The notes: a model not told the origin generated them from the letters alone. DNA of 64,000 bases from Eremomyces bilateralis CBS 781.70 (GCF_010015585.1 NW_022985086.1:179118-243117), one strand, 5' to 3'. Numbered from the stretch's first letter, positions 1-11,573 are shown. Program-made: numbers and translations.

Positions 1-281
1 TCGCCAATCTGGCCTCCGATATTTCCGCCCACAAGGCAACCGAGTCCTCCAAACACTTTGCATCCGATCATGGTGCCAACAGCGGTTCCCACGCTTTCTC
101 CAAAAAGACCACCAATACTATCGTCGCCGTTGTTCCAGTTCCAACCACTGGTCCCCCAGGTATTGCCAATGTTGCCCCATCGGCTCCATCCACCCAACTG
201 CCACCCCGATTGGGGTATGGGCTCAGGGAGAGCAAGAACAAGTGGCACCAGGCCAGAGACTGAAAGAGCCGTGGTCTTCAT
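1..281 (-). CDS. small secreted glycine-rich protein (partial, 3' end outside window)
   Basis: An ATG at 281-279 opens a minus-strand frame that runs off the left edge without a stop (93 codons seen). The first 18 or so residues (MKTTALSVSGLVPLVLALPE) look like a signal peptide with cleavage near an ALPEP motif. After it come a Trp/Gly/Asn-rich stretch (GGWSRWGNIG and similar) and a glycine-zipper-like tail with small residues every fourth position (GESVGTAVGTMIG, then GGLGCLVGGNIGG). Glycine zippers insert into or pack along membranes in other families, so a surface or membrane-associated small secreted protein is possible, but that is inference. Two Cys are visible. I do not recognise the family. 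The start is the only ATG giving a signal peptide. Confidence 0.6.
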   Translation of the reverse strand, partial: MKTTALSVSGLVPLVLALPEPIPQSGWQLGGWSRWGNIGNTWGTSGWNWNNGDDSIGGLFGESVGTAVGTMIGCKVFGGLGCLVGGNIGGQIG

Positions 282-1721
282 GATTTCAGGTATTGCAGAT
301 TTTGGAACTAGAACGAGGGACAGGTTTCCTGTCTCTCCGAAGTTGGGTTTCTCCCCTTTTCTTATACTGGCTGTACAAATGAAAGCATGGGTCTGCTCAT
401 CATAGGGGTAGGCTCGTTCTAGAGGTGCCCACCGTATTTCGGTAATTCCTAGAATACGGGGAAGTTCATTTCGATTAAGTATTTCTTATGCCAAAGAAGG
501 GCAAGTCCACGGTGTGTTACGTTAGCTATATTATGGCTACGCAGGTGAGTCTATATCTCCGAGCATTGTCATTGGTTTCCGGCCTTCGATATACGACCAA
601 CTCTTTCTTACCCCCGTCTACCAACCAGCCTAACCGTACATGACCAAAGCTCTGGTTAGGGTTGCTGCAATACTGCCCTCCTCTGTACCTATGTAGATGT
701 ATTCTCATTCGGCGACACTGCTCGGTTAGTAAATGCGAAATACTAATTGGGACGAGGCACGACCTATTTTGGAGTCTGGGCCCTATAGCAATGTAGTTAC
801 TTGGGCGGCAGTTGGCCAAAGCGAAACCGGAATATTAACTAGCCAGTCGCCTGCAGTTCTGTAAATGTACGCAATAAATTAGATTAGGTCTAAACCGAGA
901 AATCAATATATATTCACGAAAACGCACGGACGCCAGCATCAACAACATTCAAAGTCCAGTTCCGCTTCAATTACCCTATCATCAATGTCTGCGAAAATTT
1001 GGTCTCCTCACCTCAGTGGTGACGTCTGTGGATGCAGTTGAGTCTACTCAGTTATCGATTCAGCCACACGTTGGTCAATTGCTCGTTCATTTCCCGCGGC
1101 TTCAATAAACTTCAAACGTCTGATCTCACTGGGCGGCACTGGCTATACATCTCGCTATATGGTTTACATATTAAGGCGATGGAGCATGGTTCGCGACCAA
1201 ATCCAGAGAGCTGGCACTGGGAAAGGTCGTCCCTATTTAACAACCGGTCAAGTGGTGGCCAGGAGGCGAAGCCTCCTGAGGGAGCGTTCCGATGTCAGCC
1301 GAAGAGTTTTGATGGTAGGATGGAATGCAATCCGTGCTAGAGCGATATGTGATCGCAGTGGGTGTTGGGCAGTTCGGTATACTGACCGTCTGCGAGCGTT
1401 TCATTTCTATGGAATGGGTGCTTGTCTGGTTTGAGCTCATGGAAGCAATCCCAATGGCTGAAGGTTCGTGATCTCAATATCTCAAATCAGAGCATCCGGG
1501 GTGGATGAATTTAACGGTTCTGAAGCATGCCTTTAAGTCGAGATGGCTTGATCGTAGCTCGTTACTGTCCCCACAGCAACTGCTTTATGCTGTTGATTAA
1601 CCACAGCGGCTCCTTAAAGGAAAATTGGCTCAAATTATTGATACCTGACGTACATTGCACCTGTGGAATATGCAATTGAACTTTCTGTTCCAAGGCCAAA
1701 TCCCCAAAGAATATCTGCATA
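282..1721. other. intergenic, no gene recognised
   Basis: Both strands carry frequent stops, and the open frames (up to about 100 codons) lack family motifs or splice-consistent partners. It holds the upstream region of the small secreted protein gene on the left and the 3' side of the broken membrane-protein locus on the right. A short inverted repeat (arms CCGTATT/AATACGG) lies near 431-458. Nothing else supported. Confidence 0.5.
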
Positions 1722-3906
1722 TCAAGTCTCTTTTCGATAGCGTTGGGGTAATAAGCGCATCACAATTGATTCCAGCGCATCAAATGCCTTGGATATCAAT
1801 GCTCTCGAGTGGATTTCGTCGATTCGACATAGATGTGCATCTAAATTCAGGATAAGGGGCGCAGGCTTGTCCTCCAGCAACGTCTGCATTATATTTTGTA
1901 GGTCTTCCAAGGCTATTCGCACCGCGCCTTCTCGGTCATTTAGAGTGAGGTCAAAACCTTCCGGGACGTCCTTCTTTGTGGTGCTCATATGCCGTTTGAG
2001 GAGTGCATTCCAGGGAAGGATTCTGTCACCGCCTTGACGAACAGGGCAGTCTATGTCGTCTTTTCCCCTGTAAGCTATGCGAACCAAACTCATGCTCTGC
2101 TCCTCGTTCGGGAAAGTACAGAAAAATGTTTTGCGCTCGAGGCATGGCCATGATCCCAACATACCTAGGACGTAGAATTTGTCAAACCACAGGCCTCGCC
2201 AAAGGTGGTAGTGTCCATCGTAGGGTATTATATCATATCCGATCTCGAATTCGATGCTATGGACATCAGTGTAGAAACTAAGCCATTCCCGAAATGAGCC
2301 AGGCAGAAATGACCAACATTCGCCTGTCTCAAGGCAGGCCAGTAGATCGTCGCTGTAAGGGGCACCTGGTTCGCGGTATAGACTGGCCAGGTAAAGGTCG
2401 AAAGCGGTCCGGATATCGAGGAGAGGGGAGCACAAATGGTACTCCCTACCTCCATTCCGGCCGGAAATAGCCGTTAAGAGAGACGCTGGCACCTGAAGCA
2501 CATCCGATGCTACACCAGGGTTTGATGAAGTCGCATCGCCACCTCTTCTCAACGGACGACTAATAGATTATTTCTTGAGGCTGTTCCACCATGCCGTCCG
2601 AAGCTCAAATTGATCGAGTGTCAAACTCTGCCGAAATTGACGAGGGAAATCCAGCGGATAACGGCATAAGACACCAGTATACAGCGTCCAGCCAACAAGT
2701 CTAATGAATGCCAAAGCACCTTGAATGCCTAGCCACACGGCAGCTCCTTGCGGGGAAATTTTTCTGACTTCACATACTGACAATCGTACGCAGAAGTTGC
2801 AATGCCAGCCAGTGTAATCGAACATACTCGAACGAGCATGTGGATATGTGCGGGTAGAATACGGACGTTGTAAACCCCCCAGACTTTCCCCTTTTCACAC
2901 AACAGTAGGCTTCGTTTAGTACCCTATTTGCTGGGTTCCATTCGCGGAATATTATGCCCCGGCGGAGGTATCCGTCCTAGCAAGTACAGAAAGCCCCATA
3001 ACGTCGATGCAAGGACAGTAGACACTGCCAACGCTACTGATCTATATAGCTGCGTTTCGGAAAACACTGGCCGGTATATGACAATGATACTAGCAGTCGT
3101 ACCGATGGCAAGCAATTGTAGCAGCGCAAGATAGATAACTGAACCAGAACAGACCGAAACCGCCGGCCCGAAGCCCACAGCCAATACTGGGTCTCAGGCT
3201 CTCGAACATGTTGCATGATCCGCGGAGGGGGGTTGAGCTCATCCGAGCCGGTATCGGCAGCCCAGATCATGCTTTCTTCGGTATGATATTCCTGCATAAC
3301 CAGCCGCCATCGATGGACGTTGTCTTCCCGCCCATAAATGGTCGCAGGTTAAAGGTAGATAGCCCCCCCGATTCGCACACTTGTCTGCCCATGGCGAGCT
3401 TCAATAGAACTCGAACGAACCTCATGAACCCGAGCAGCGAGAGGGAGGTCAATGCCATCGGAATCAGACCGTGCATATAATCAAACACATATCGTTCGAC
3501 TGAGTCGAAGGAGAAGATGGGACAAGATAACCGTTAAGCATGTATAGAAGACGACATTTTCGATTGACCATTTTCGCAAAATTCGACTTGGATAAGGTTG
3601 ACGCAAGTGACTTGGCGAAAGAAACGCTTGAGGCATGTTTGTAGTAGATGAAATATAAGCAATGAAGTGGAAACAGACCAAAGCAATATTCCATCGCCCA
3701 GCGAACCTTGAACCACCGAAAAGATAGATATAGTATTCGGTCGTCAACTCGATGGGACATCTATTCTGAACTAGGCATCGTGGAGCCTTGCGACCTGGTC
3801 TTGGACCTAGTTTTAGACCTTTCAGGAGCTCTGTCGCACCGCGTGAGGAAGCGATAGCAAACAATACGGGTGTCTGCGCAATATCGCTTCCGATTGCCTC
3901 AGCCAT
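1722..3906 (-). pseudogene. multi-exon membrane protein, probably broken
   Basis: Several minus-strand segments read like one polytopic membrane protein, but they do not join cleanly. From the ATG at 3906-3904 the frame begins MAEAIGSDIAQTPVLFAIAS. A second frame near 3710-3550 has a hydrophobic helix (LLWSVSTSLLIFHLLQT). An acceptor before 3499 leads to ERYVFDYMHGLIPMALTSL. Further hydrophobic stretches lie at 3160-3000 and 2740-2660. The last part, 2552-1722, is a soluble 276-codon tail. Problems: the frame changes near 3310 and 3190 without room for an intron, and a TAA at 2570-2568 interrupts an otherwise continuous frame joining the 2825-2571 part to the tail. The pattern fits a host gene decayed by a few lesions, or a very intron-rich gene that I have mis-spliced. 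Family unknown; fungal-specific membrane protein by impression only. Confidence 0.5.
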
Positions 3907-3986
3907 TCGTACAGTCCTCCATCCTGCCACTACGTGCTGCCTTCGAATCACAAGTTTTGTGCTCTATACGACAACCACGCCGGTAT

Positions 3987-5369
3987 TCAACTCCTTTTCT
4001 TAAGTTTCGGTGTAACCGGAACCCTCCACCGCTCCCTAACCCCCCTCCTCCCCTCAAACGCCTCCCTCCTCGGCGTCCTCATCCCCCTCAACAACCTCTC
4101 CCCCGCTGGCGTCAAATTCCCTCTCGGCGTCCCCGGCGTCCCAGGCGTCCGTCCCTCCGCACCTCTCCCCTCCACCCCCTTCTCCTTCTCCTTCGCCTTC
4201 TCCACAAGCCGATGATGCAACGCCTCCCTCCTACTCGCTTCGTTAATCGTAAACGGGTTTCTCCCACCATCCGCGCCGCTCCTTAACCGCGCTAACAACG
4301 CACTCGTGCGCGCATCCTCATCCCCCGCCACTCCCCCTGCCGCAGCAGCAACCTCCGCCTCCGTCGCCTCCGCATCCACAAACGCATATCCCCCTACCCT
4401 GGGTGTCTCTCCGCCCCCACCATCTACTGCTGACCCCGCCTCTGTCTCTGTCCGCCTCTCCCGCCCTGCCAACGCGTCCCGCACGGCCGAAATGCTCGGA
4501 CTCGGGGGTATGGGCACGTGAGACGACGGCAGCATTGGGTCGGGCATGCGGGTGTTTGAGTAGGATACGGACTTTGGCGCAGCGCGGGACGCGGAGGCGG
4601 CGGCTTGTGCGGTGGTGGGTTCGACAGCGTCGGGAGGGAACATGAGGGTGTTCTTTGGGTTTTCACGGCGGGTGGTGGGGGCGGCGGGGCGGGTGTCGGG
4701 AGCGTGGGAGAGGCGGATGAGGGATTGGGAGGTGGAAGAAGGGGGGAGGGATGCTTGTTGTTTGCAGTATTCGAGTTGGCGAGTGGAGGGGATCTTGTTG
4801 CCTGCGTAGAGCCATCTGTATTTCTCCGCGTGCTTGGTGTTCTGCTTATCGAGGAGGGCGTTAAACGATTCGTTGTCTTCGGAGGTATATTTCGCCATGA
4901 ATGCGTCAAGGCTGAGATTCAGGTCGACTTCAGGTTGTTCGGGTTTCCTGTCGGCAGCGTCCCGGGATGGCGTACGGCTCGCTATTGGAGTCGGAGTCGC
5001 CCCCGTCCACCCTACCGGCGTCTCCCCAGCAATCCCATCATTCACCGGGGTCATGCTCACACCTCTTCTCCCCACGACCCGTCTCCCATCCGCCCGCGGC
5101 GTCATGAGGGTCTCCAACCGTCCCTGCGCATCGAGGATCCATTCTCGATCCCGCGACTCCACCGCATCCAGGAACTCCTGCTGTGTTTCTGTTTCTAGCA
5201 GCCCGGGGAAGAAATCTCGCTTGATGATATGAGAGAGAGCGTCGGTGTAGGTGTCTTCGGGTAGGACGGTGGATGGCCGCTTTATTCGTTTAGTAGGTGG
5301 TGGGGGCATGGTGGTGAGTTCGGAGGGAGCGGAGCGCTTCATGAGCGCTTTTGATGGGGAAGACGCCAT
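3987..5369 (-). CDS. ESS2: ESS2/DGCR14 (Es2) family nuclear splicing-associated protein
   Basis: Uninterrupted 460-residue frame in a single exon. The family hallmarks are clear: near residues 35-60 the motif LPEDTYTDALSHIIKRDFFP, near 155-175 SLDAFMAKYTSEDNESF followed by a lysine/tryptophan segment, and near the C-terminus LTPAGERLLRGM. Es2 proteins are nuclear and associate with late (C-complex) spliceosomes in animals and fission yeast (Bis1), so a role in pre-mRNA splicing is inferred from the family. The linkers are Pro/Ser/Ala-rich and low complexity, and Thr-Pro dipeptides (TPGTPGTPRG) look like phosphorylation targets. The basic KRIKRP stretch near residue 30 could be a nuclear localisation signal. 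The start ATG is followed directly by family-like sequence. The stop at 3987 lies only 80 bases from the start of the next minus-strand locus. Confidence 0.9.
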   Translation of the reverse strand: MASSPSKALMKRSAPSELTTMPPPPTKRIKRPSTVLPEDTYTDALSHIIKRDFFPGLLETETQQEFLDAVESRDREWILDAQGRLETLMTPRADGRRVVGRRGVSMTPVNDGIAGETPVGWTGATPTPIASRTPSRDAADRKPEQPEVDLNLSLDAFMAKYTSEDNESFNALLDKQNTKHAEKYRWLYAGNKIPSTRQLEYCKQQASLPPSSTSQSLIRLSHAPDTRPAAPTTRRENPKNTLMFPPDAVEPTTAQAAASASRAAPKSVSYSNTRMPDPMLPSSHVPIPPSPSISAVRDALAGRERRTETEAGSAVDGGGGETPRVGGYAFVDAEATEAEVAAAAGGVAGDEDARTSALLARLRSGADGGRNPFTINEASRREALHHRLVEKAKEKEKGVEGRGAEGRTPGTPGTPRGNLTPAGERLLRGMRTPRREAFEGRRGVRERWRVPVTPKLKKRS

Positions 5370-5755
5370 GGCTCGTTGATGGCGAGGACTTGATCGGGTT
5401 ATAGATGTGATCGAGACATGTAGAAGGGGTAAGTGAAGTAACTAGATAATGTGCAAAACAAAGTTTAAGATTGTTGTTTGATGACGATGCTGATATGCGC
5501 CGGCTGAAGTTCGGTGAATCCTGGCGGAAGGTCCCCTGAATGGAGGGATCGTAATATCCGATACAAATTCAACATAGCAAACCTTGGACAGACTTTGAAC
5601 CTTACGTCTATGATCGCTACCCAGGCCTATATGATCCATGGCTTACAATATATCATCTTCATAGTGCATGAAATACGAATGATCTTCCATTTAGTAATCA
5701 ATCTTACATCACATCCAACTACAAACTACACCACTTCCCCCACCCCCCCTCTCCA
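5370..5755. other. intergenic, ESS2 promoter side
   Basis: Short spacer between two minus-strand genes: upstream of ESS2 and downstream of the 1111-residue coding gene. AT-rich in the middle, with a C-rich run near 5735-5760. No gene or clear motif seen. Confidence 0.6.
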
Positions 5756-8700
5756 TCACTCCTTCGCCACCGGTGGCTCATAACTCTTAAACCTTGTCAC
5801 CTCCCCCATCGAGCCCCGCGCACCCCTCCCCCTCCTCGGACCTCTACTCCCTGGCCCGCCACCCCGTCCACTCCCCCCGTCTCTCCTCACCCCACCCCCC
5901 TCCGTCGCCACCGTCTCCCCCCTCTCCCTCATCACCGCCGCCAGCTCCTCCCGTCGTGCCCTCCCTCGTTTCGCTCCTGCCTGCCGCCTCCGCGATTCCC
6001 ACGCAGGCGTGATGCTGACGCCACCTTGCGCGAACGCCGGCGCGCCGGAGATGGGGCTGGGTGCGATGCCGGGGATGCCGGAAACGGGAGTGGGCGTGAT
6101 TCCGGCGACTGGGCTAGGCGCGATGCCGGATACGGGACTGGGTGCGATGCCGGATCCTGGGCTCGGCGGGATGCCGGATCCTGGGCTCGGCGCGATGCCG
6201 GGCGCGGAGCTGGCGGAAGGAGGATGCGAGGGCGGAGGATGGGTAGGAGGGCGCTCGGGTGGGGCGGGGGCGAGGGGGAGTTGGCTGGGGATAGTGTGGT
6301 GGTGGTGGTTTTGCATTTGCTGGGTGTGGTGGTGGTGGATGGGGGCGGGGAGAATGGTGGGGCCGCCGTATTGGGGGCCGTTGTAGGGAGATTGAGGGGG
6401 GTGAGGGGCTGTTGGGGTGGGTGGAGGGTGCGGCGCGATGGAGACGGGGCCGGCGGCGGGAGGGTTCGGGCTACCTTGGGTTTGAGGAGGTGCTGCCGTT
6501 GGTGAGGTGCTGTATTGCGATGGGAGAGGGGGAGGGGGGTATTGAATCCAGTAGGGTGTCGGGGGAGGGGGAGGGCCTGTATTGGGAGGTGGAAACCGCC
6601 AGTACGGAGTCTGTGGAGAAGGTGGCGGCGGCGAAAGATGATGTGGGTGACCGGGAGGAGGTGGTAGAGCGTAGCTGTATCCCGGAGGAGGCGGTGGGAA
6701 TGCGCCAGGAGCGTTTGGTGGTGGAGGCGGTGCGCCGGGGACGTGGAATTGATACCCGCCGTGCGGTCCTGGTATGAAAGGAGACATAGCGGATCCACTC
6801 TTTTCGGGGCTACTGGTTCGCCCGGACTGTGGTGGAGGGGGTGTTGCTCCATGAGCTCCTTTGCTGATCGCCTGCCAGAAAGTTTTCCCGCGCTTCGTCG
6901 CCTTTTCCGACGCACGTTCAAGCGATGGATCGTTTGGATTCAAGCTGAACACGGTCTGCGTGGCGATACCCGCCTGCTTATTCTCTCTGTTCTGTGAATT
7001 GTATTTCCCATCTTCGGTTCGTATCGAGAACGTGGAGACGGGGATCGACCCCTGATGGATTATAGTTGTCGGTGTAGGCTCCACGCGCCATTGCTTCATG
7101 GAGGGTTGCTGTTTCGGTTCGGATTTCAGAATGGGCGACTCCAGCTCGTGCGGCGCGTTGAGCAAATCGGTAATCTTCTTGCCCCTTGTGGCACTCCTCG
7201 GACGGGTCGACGGCCTTTCTCTCTCCTCGGCTTCCTTCCTGGATTGCCTTTCCGCCTCCATTTTCTCCTCGAACTCGCGGCTTGTCCTCTCCGCTTCCAT
7301 CTTCTCCTCGATGTCTCTTTGCTCTGAATGTGATCGCTTCCGTTCGCCCACTCTCGCCTCCCGTAATTGCTCTGTGTGACCCACGCGAATCTGTTGGCTC
7401 GCCACTCTGGTATACTGCCCTTTCAGCTCCATAAGTGCGTTAAGAGCAGCAGCCTCACGGTCCACATCTTCACCGCCTGTATGCGTGTCGGTAGACTTAT
7501 TGGGAATGATGGCGCAAATTTCCATGTGACGGCGATCAGCAAGCTGGTCACCAGATTCGGTAGATTCGCGAGCATCGCCTTCGACCGACTTTGCGATATA
7601 GTACCCTTCGGGTTGGGACGATGGGCCTGGCCCTGACTTGTCTGCCAAATCGGTGGCCGATCCGGGAGCTGTCTCAGCCCCAACTTTTGCCTTCCCTTTG
7701 CCAGTTGGCGTAGCGATCTTCTTCCCCTTGGTTCTTCTTCGTTTCATTCCGACATCTACCTCCGCTACCACGCCATGTTCTTCAGTGGAGATCTCAGGAA
7801 GCCCCTGCTCTTCAAGGTTTTCATCGACTGACTCATCCTGGGCGTCGTAAACAGCTCGGAGGAGCTCTGGGTCGATTTGATTTTTGGTTTGGTTATTTGG
7901 GGCCTTGGGAGGAATAAACGGTCGTCGGTACACCCAAGAGGGTTCTAATAAAGAATCGACCCAATCGGAATCGAGTATGAGAACATCGAGCTGCTGATCC
8001 ATCCCCCGTTTCAACCTTGAATCTGCTGCAAAACGTTCAAGGTCATTGGGTTTGAGGGTTCGAGAGCCGCTGTGAGTGTACTTGGTGGAGAGGAGTCTCT
8101 CTTTGAACAAGCCCCGCGCCCCAAGGCTCCTCTCGTCCTCGGTCGGCAGAATACGTCCATCGTCCGTGGCTGCGTCTTCCTCTTCAACGCGTCTATCTGA
8201 TAGGCGGATGGTGGAACTGTGCGCAAACGCCAAGAGACAGCCTTCAACAGTCTCAATGACATCGACCTCGGCGGCTTCCAATTTCCGGTTCCATTTCTCC
8301 TGGATCAGGTATTTTTCTCCTTCGTTCTTCCGCTCCGCCCATTTAAGTTTGACCTGTTTCATGGCTTCGACTTCCTTGACACGCTCATCGAGACGGCGCG
8401 ACAGATATAATTGGATTTCCTTTGTCGCTTCCATCTCTTCTAGGCGGTTGCGTGCCTCTTCTGACTCCTGCTTCAGCTCGTCCAATGCTCTTTTGTTCAG
8501 CTCCTCGAGGTAGGGCTTCATAGCAGAGGCAACCGCTTTGAAACATCCCTTCAATTCCTTGGCTCGGATGATCGCCGCGGCAACTTCGGGTCCGTATCTG
8601 CCTCTTCTCCCAGGCAGCCTTCCTCTTCCTTGCCGCTTCTGCGCAACAATCTCAGCGCCAGCTTCCTCCGCGACATCATCGACGCCATCAACATCTTCGT

Positions 8701-9091
8701 CTCCGTTCCTCGGTTGTGTAGACTGGTCGGCGTCATCACCATTCACTTCGGATCTGGTAGACCCCGCCGCCGGAGTCGAATGGCCTGCATCAGCTCGCGT
8801 CGCCCAGCGACCTCCTCGACCACGGCCACGACCTCTTCCACCCCTGCTACCTCGTACTCGACCTCTGTAACCTCCCCGACTTGTAGGAGTCACAATAGTT
8901 GGTGCTGCTGTTGGGGCTTCAGACGATTCCGGTGCTTCGCTAGCATCATTGCCGACCGTCACGTCCGGCTCCATGGCGACATCGCTGTCGGCAGGGGTCT
9001 CGTTGCCGGATTTGGCTACCTCTGAGTCCAGCGCAAGACGTTTTGATGGAACGTCTGGTTCCGGTTCACGACTTCGCTTTCCGGCAGCCAT
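5756..9091 (-). CDS. large low-complexity protein with RGG-like, coiled-coil and proline-rich regions
   Basis: Single-exon frame; I choose the ATG at 9091 (MAAGKRSREPEPDVPSKRLA, an NLS-like start, 1111 residues) over an in-frame ATG 32 codons upstream that adds an unconvincing leader. Regions in order: acidic/Pro-Thr N-terminus; RG-rich stretch about 80-110 (RGRGRGRGGRW); long charged coiled coil about 165-290 (AIIRAKELKGCFKAVASAMK onward); a conserved-looking acidic/aromatic part to about 420; basic KRRRTKGKK patch; second Glu/Arg coiled coil about 590-640; then from about 770 a Pro/His-rich domain with five or more GIAPSP-type repeats and a C-terminal RG-rich tail. The profile suggests a nuclear, RNA- or chromatin-associated protein prone to condensate formation, which is inference. 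No enzymatic domain recognised. The coiled-coil segment resembles Sds3/deacetylase-complex-type helices in character only. Confidence 0.75.
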   Translation of the reverse strand: MAAGKRSREPEPDVPSKRLALDSEVAKSGNETPADSDVAMEPDVTVGNDASEAPESSEAPTAAPTIVTPTSRGGYRGRVRGSRGGRGRGRGRGGRWATRADAGHSTPAAGSTRSEVNGDDADQSTQPRNGDEDVDGVDDVAEEAGAEIVAQKRQGRGRLPGRRGRYGPEVAAAIIRAKELKGCFKAVASAMKPYLEELNKRALDELKQESEEARNRLEEMEATKEIQLYLSRRLDERVKEVEAMKQVKLKWAERKNEGEKYLIQEKWNRKLEAAEVDVIETVEGCLLAFAHSSTIRLSDRRVEEEDAATDDGRILPTEDERSLGARGLFKERLLSTKYTHSGSRTLKPNDLERFAADSRLKRGMDQQLDVLILDSDWVDSLLEPSWVYRRPFIPPKAPNNQTKNQIDPELLRAVYDAQDESVDENLEEQGLPEISTEEHGVVAEVDVGMKRRRTKGKKIATPTGKGKAKVGAETAPGSATDLADKSGPGPSSQPEGYYIAKSVEGDARESTESGDQLADRRHMEICAIIPNKSTDTHTGGEDVDREAAALNALMELKGQYTRVASQQIRVGHTEQLREARVGERKRSHSEQRDIEEKMEAERTSREFEEKMEAERQSRKEAEERERPSTRPRSATRGKKITDLLNAPHELESPILKSEPKQQPSMKQWRVEPTPTTIIHQGSIPVSTFSIRTEDGKYNSQNRENKQAGIATQTVFSLNPNDPSLERASEKATKRGKTFWQAISKGAHGATPPPPQSGRTSSPEKSGSAMSPFIPGPHGGYQFHVPGAPPPPPNAPGAFPPPPPGYSYALPPPPGHPHHLSPPPPSPQTPYWRFPPPNTGPPPPPTPYWIQYPPPPLPSQYSTSPTAAPPQTQGSPNPPAAGPVSIAPHPPPTPTAPHPPQSPYNGPQYGGPTILPAPIHHHHTQQMQNHHHHTIPSQLPLAPAPPERPPTHPPPSHPPSASSAPGIAPSPGSGIPPSPGSGIAPSPVSGIAPSPVAGITPTPVSGIPGIAPSPISGAPAFAQGGVSITPAWESRRRQAGAKRGRARREELAAVMRERGETVATEGGGVRRDGGSGRGGGPGSRGPRRGRGARGSMGEVTRFKSYEPPVAKE

Positions 9092-11573
9092 CCTGTGGTG
9101 GTCGTCAGTTGGACAGCCTTTACAAGATAAGGACAGATGCCGGGTCATGGTGATCGTATCCAAAATAGAACCTCGCGCGTGTAACAAAAATTATTTAGTA
9201 AAACCAAGCCAAAGAGAATATAGGGATAATGATGATGATAATAACTCAGGTGAAAAGCATTAGGTTCGATATGTTTTGCTCACGCGCAAAACTCATCATG
9301 GTCGACCAGGATGAAACAGGGCGACCAAAGAAGTCAATGGAAGACGGAGTGAATCAAGGAAGAGAATGGCATCGCTTGGCAATATATAAAAGAACCCCAG
9401 AAACATAATAACACGCGATTCAAACGGATACTGAAGTTAATGAAGGAAACGTACGTTGCACCAAGCTGAGAAATGGCTGGTGATGACATTCATGCCAGCA
9501 AGGCACTACCCTCTCATAACCCACCACAGTCTCCCCCAAAGACGAGCGCGGAAGGTGAAGAAAAAAATGCGCCAATCCAACAAATCATGAAGAAAGAACC
9601 GAGGAATATATGGAAAGGTTCATGAGACAGTATGGTCATAGATAGGTTAAAAGGTTGCAAAGATGTAAGAAATGGATGGATGGAGGATATGGCTGGCTGG
9701 GGTGGGCGGCGCAAAACGGGAATTAGCGCACTAACCTTAATTGGGATCAAGTCCTTACCCGTACCACGAGACCGGGTGATGAGACTGTACGATGGCGTGG
9801 AGAGCAGAAAATAGAGGAAGAGAAGGTAAGAGAAAGGTCCAAATGATTTAGATACCAGGATGAGAAGGGATATGATGCAGAAATGCTGGATGTGAGCGAA
9901 TAATCGAAAGGGCATCAAAGTAAGATGGTCTTGGTCGGCGGGAATAGAGCGGATGAGAGACTCCCTTGGGACTTTAATCGCTGTTTTCAAAAGGGCAGGG
10001 AGACGTGGAAGAGGTCAATGAAATTCATGATAATAATGTCATATCAGTCGAGGAGATGCTATTGTTTTTGGATGAAGCATCTGAATGAAGCATCTAAATG
10101 AGTATTAGGATCCAGATAGAAAGGACAGGTTCTTCTTCCGGGGCCATTCATCAGGGCTTTTGCCTTCGTGGAATCGAAGTAGGTGGTGCGTTGTGGCCAA
10201 GCAAATGGGTTCTACCCAAATCAGACGCTATTCCTTATTGATCCATGTCCATGCATCATGTCAATGCATCATGCCGCCCTCTTCCAATCCCATTGTCTCA
10301 AATTTCCTTAAATCGTGATTTGGCTCGTAGATGGTGGGCTATTCTTAATTCTCACTCATCTTCATCTTCTATCTTCTATATTTCTTTATACCATCCCATC
10401 ATCATATTTCTTGGTCTGCCTCCTATTTCTTCGTAATTACCGAGCAGCCCCGAAATCCGAATTCTCGCTTCGAGCATTTCTCTCATTCTTGCCCTGCGGT
10501 GTCTCATCCTTCAAAGCAAGGAAGCCGTCGGAAAGGCTAACCCAAACCGATGGAAACAAATGGGTCAAGAGGAGTCGGTCCCAGCCGCAACTCATTTTGG
10601 GGATTCTCATTGGTTGATGTCCATCTCGTACCAAATGTGGAACCTCGTCAATTCTCATTTCTCACTTCTGTTCAGTTGCTGTCCTGATTGATGAACTGTC
10701 CGGTGAGATTTTGAGTCGGTGGCATATCCATCATCGACCGTCAGCATTTTAGCAATTGGATATGGTTGCGGATTGGCGTAAATAGGTAGATGATAGACAA
10801 CATCGAATAGCGGGGATAGGACGTGCCTCGTTCATTCCTTCAGTTGTCAAACTTTGTATATTCTGTTCACTCCCGTTGTGATCAATCAAGGCCAGAAGGA
10901 AGTCGGCGTAAAATGGAAGAATACAGAAGAGCTCCTTTCTGATTCTGAATCCCCAGATGATGACCTGATCTCCTAAATGCTTTTCTTCCTTCTCTTTCAC
11001 GTTATAGTATGGTATTGGATGTGGAGGCGTCCTTGCCAGAATCAACCGAACTTCATAACCAAAGCGCAGTGCCCAATTTGATATTTCAGCACTGAGCCCC
11101 GTCCACTTTGAAGAGTCTGCATTTCAAGAAATTAGAGCAAAACAGCATGTAACTGGAATGCAAATGTATCACCATTTTCAAATTCGAGGATTAACGCGGC
11201 CGATTCTGAGCCACGTGTCGTCGAAGCTGAATTAAACATTTCTCACTATAGTGGGACTGAGGAAGGAGCGTCCGTCAGCGCTGCACATCTCCCATTATAT
11301 AGAATATCCATTGATCGGAGATTCAGAATCGCAGCATACCTGCATGCTTCCGATCATTATGCCATTGTTAATTATGATACGTTATGATCTCCATATAGCA
11401 AGAGGCGCATCCAGCCCCCTCTCCTCCATCCCACAGCCCAGCACAATTAGTCCGTCGTGCTCATGATATCCAAGATACACCAAAGGGACCGAATCCACTC
11501 ACCCCAGCGTAAACCCATATCGCATTATCGCTCCAGTCGTGTATATTCCAACGCCAATCCCGATCCCAAAAAT
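9092..11573. other. 2.5-kb intergenic region, no gene recognised
   Basis: Lies between the start of the 1111-residue protein gene and the stop of the 708-residue membrane protein gene, both on the minus strand, so it should hold a 3' UTR and a long promoter/5' leader. A TATATAAA-like box is at about 9380 on the plus strand, but only a nine-codon ATG frame follows it. Short imperfect direct repeats (GAAGCATCT, twice near 10073-10100; ATGCATCATG, twice near 10251-10271) are present. The 158-codon minus frame at 9514-9990 is hydrophobic by AT bias and has no family signal. Confidence 0.5.

Noticed and set aside
9514-9990. 158-codon hydrophobic minus-strand frame
   Set aside because: Hydrophobicity comes from T-rich sequence; no start context, splice partners or family motifs.
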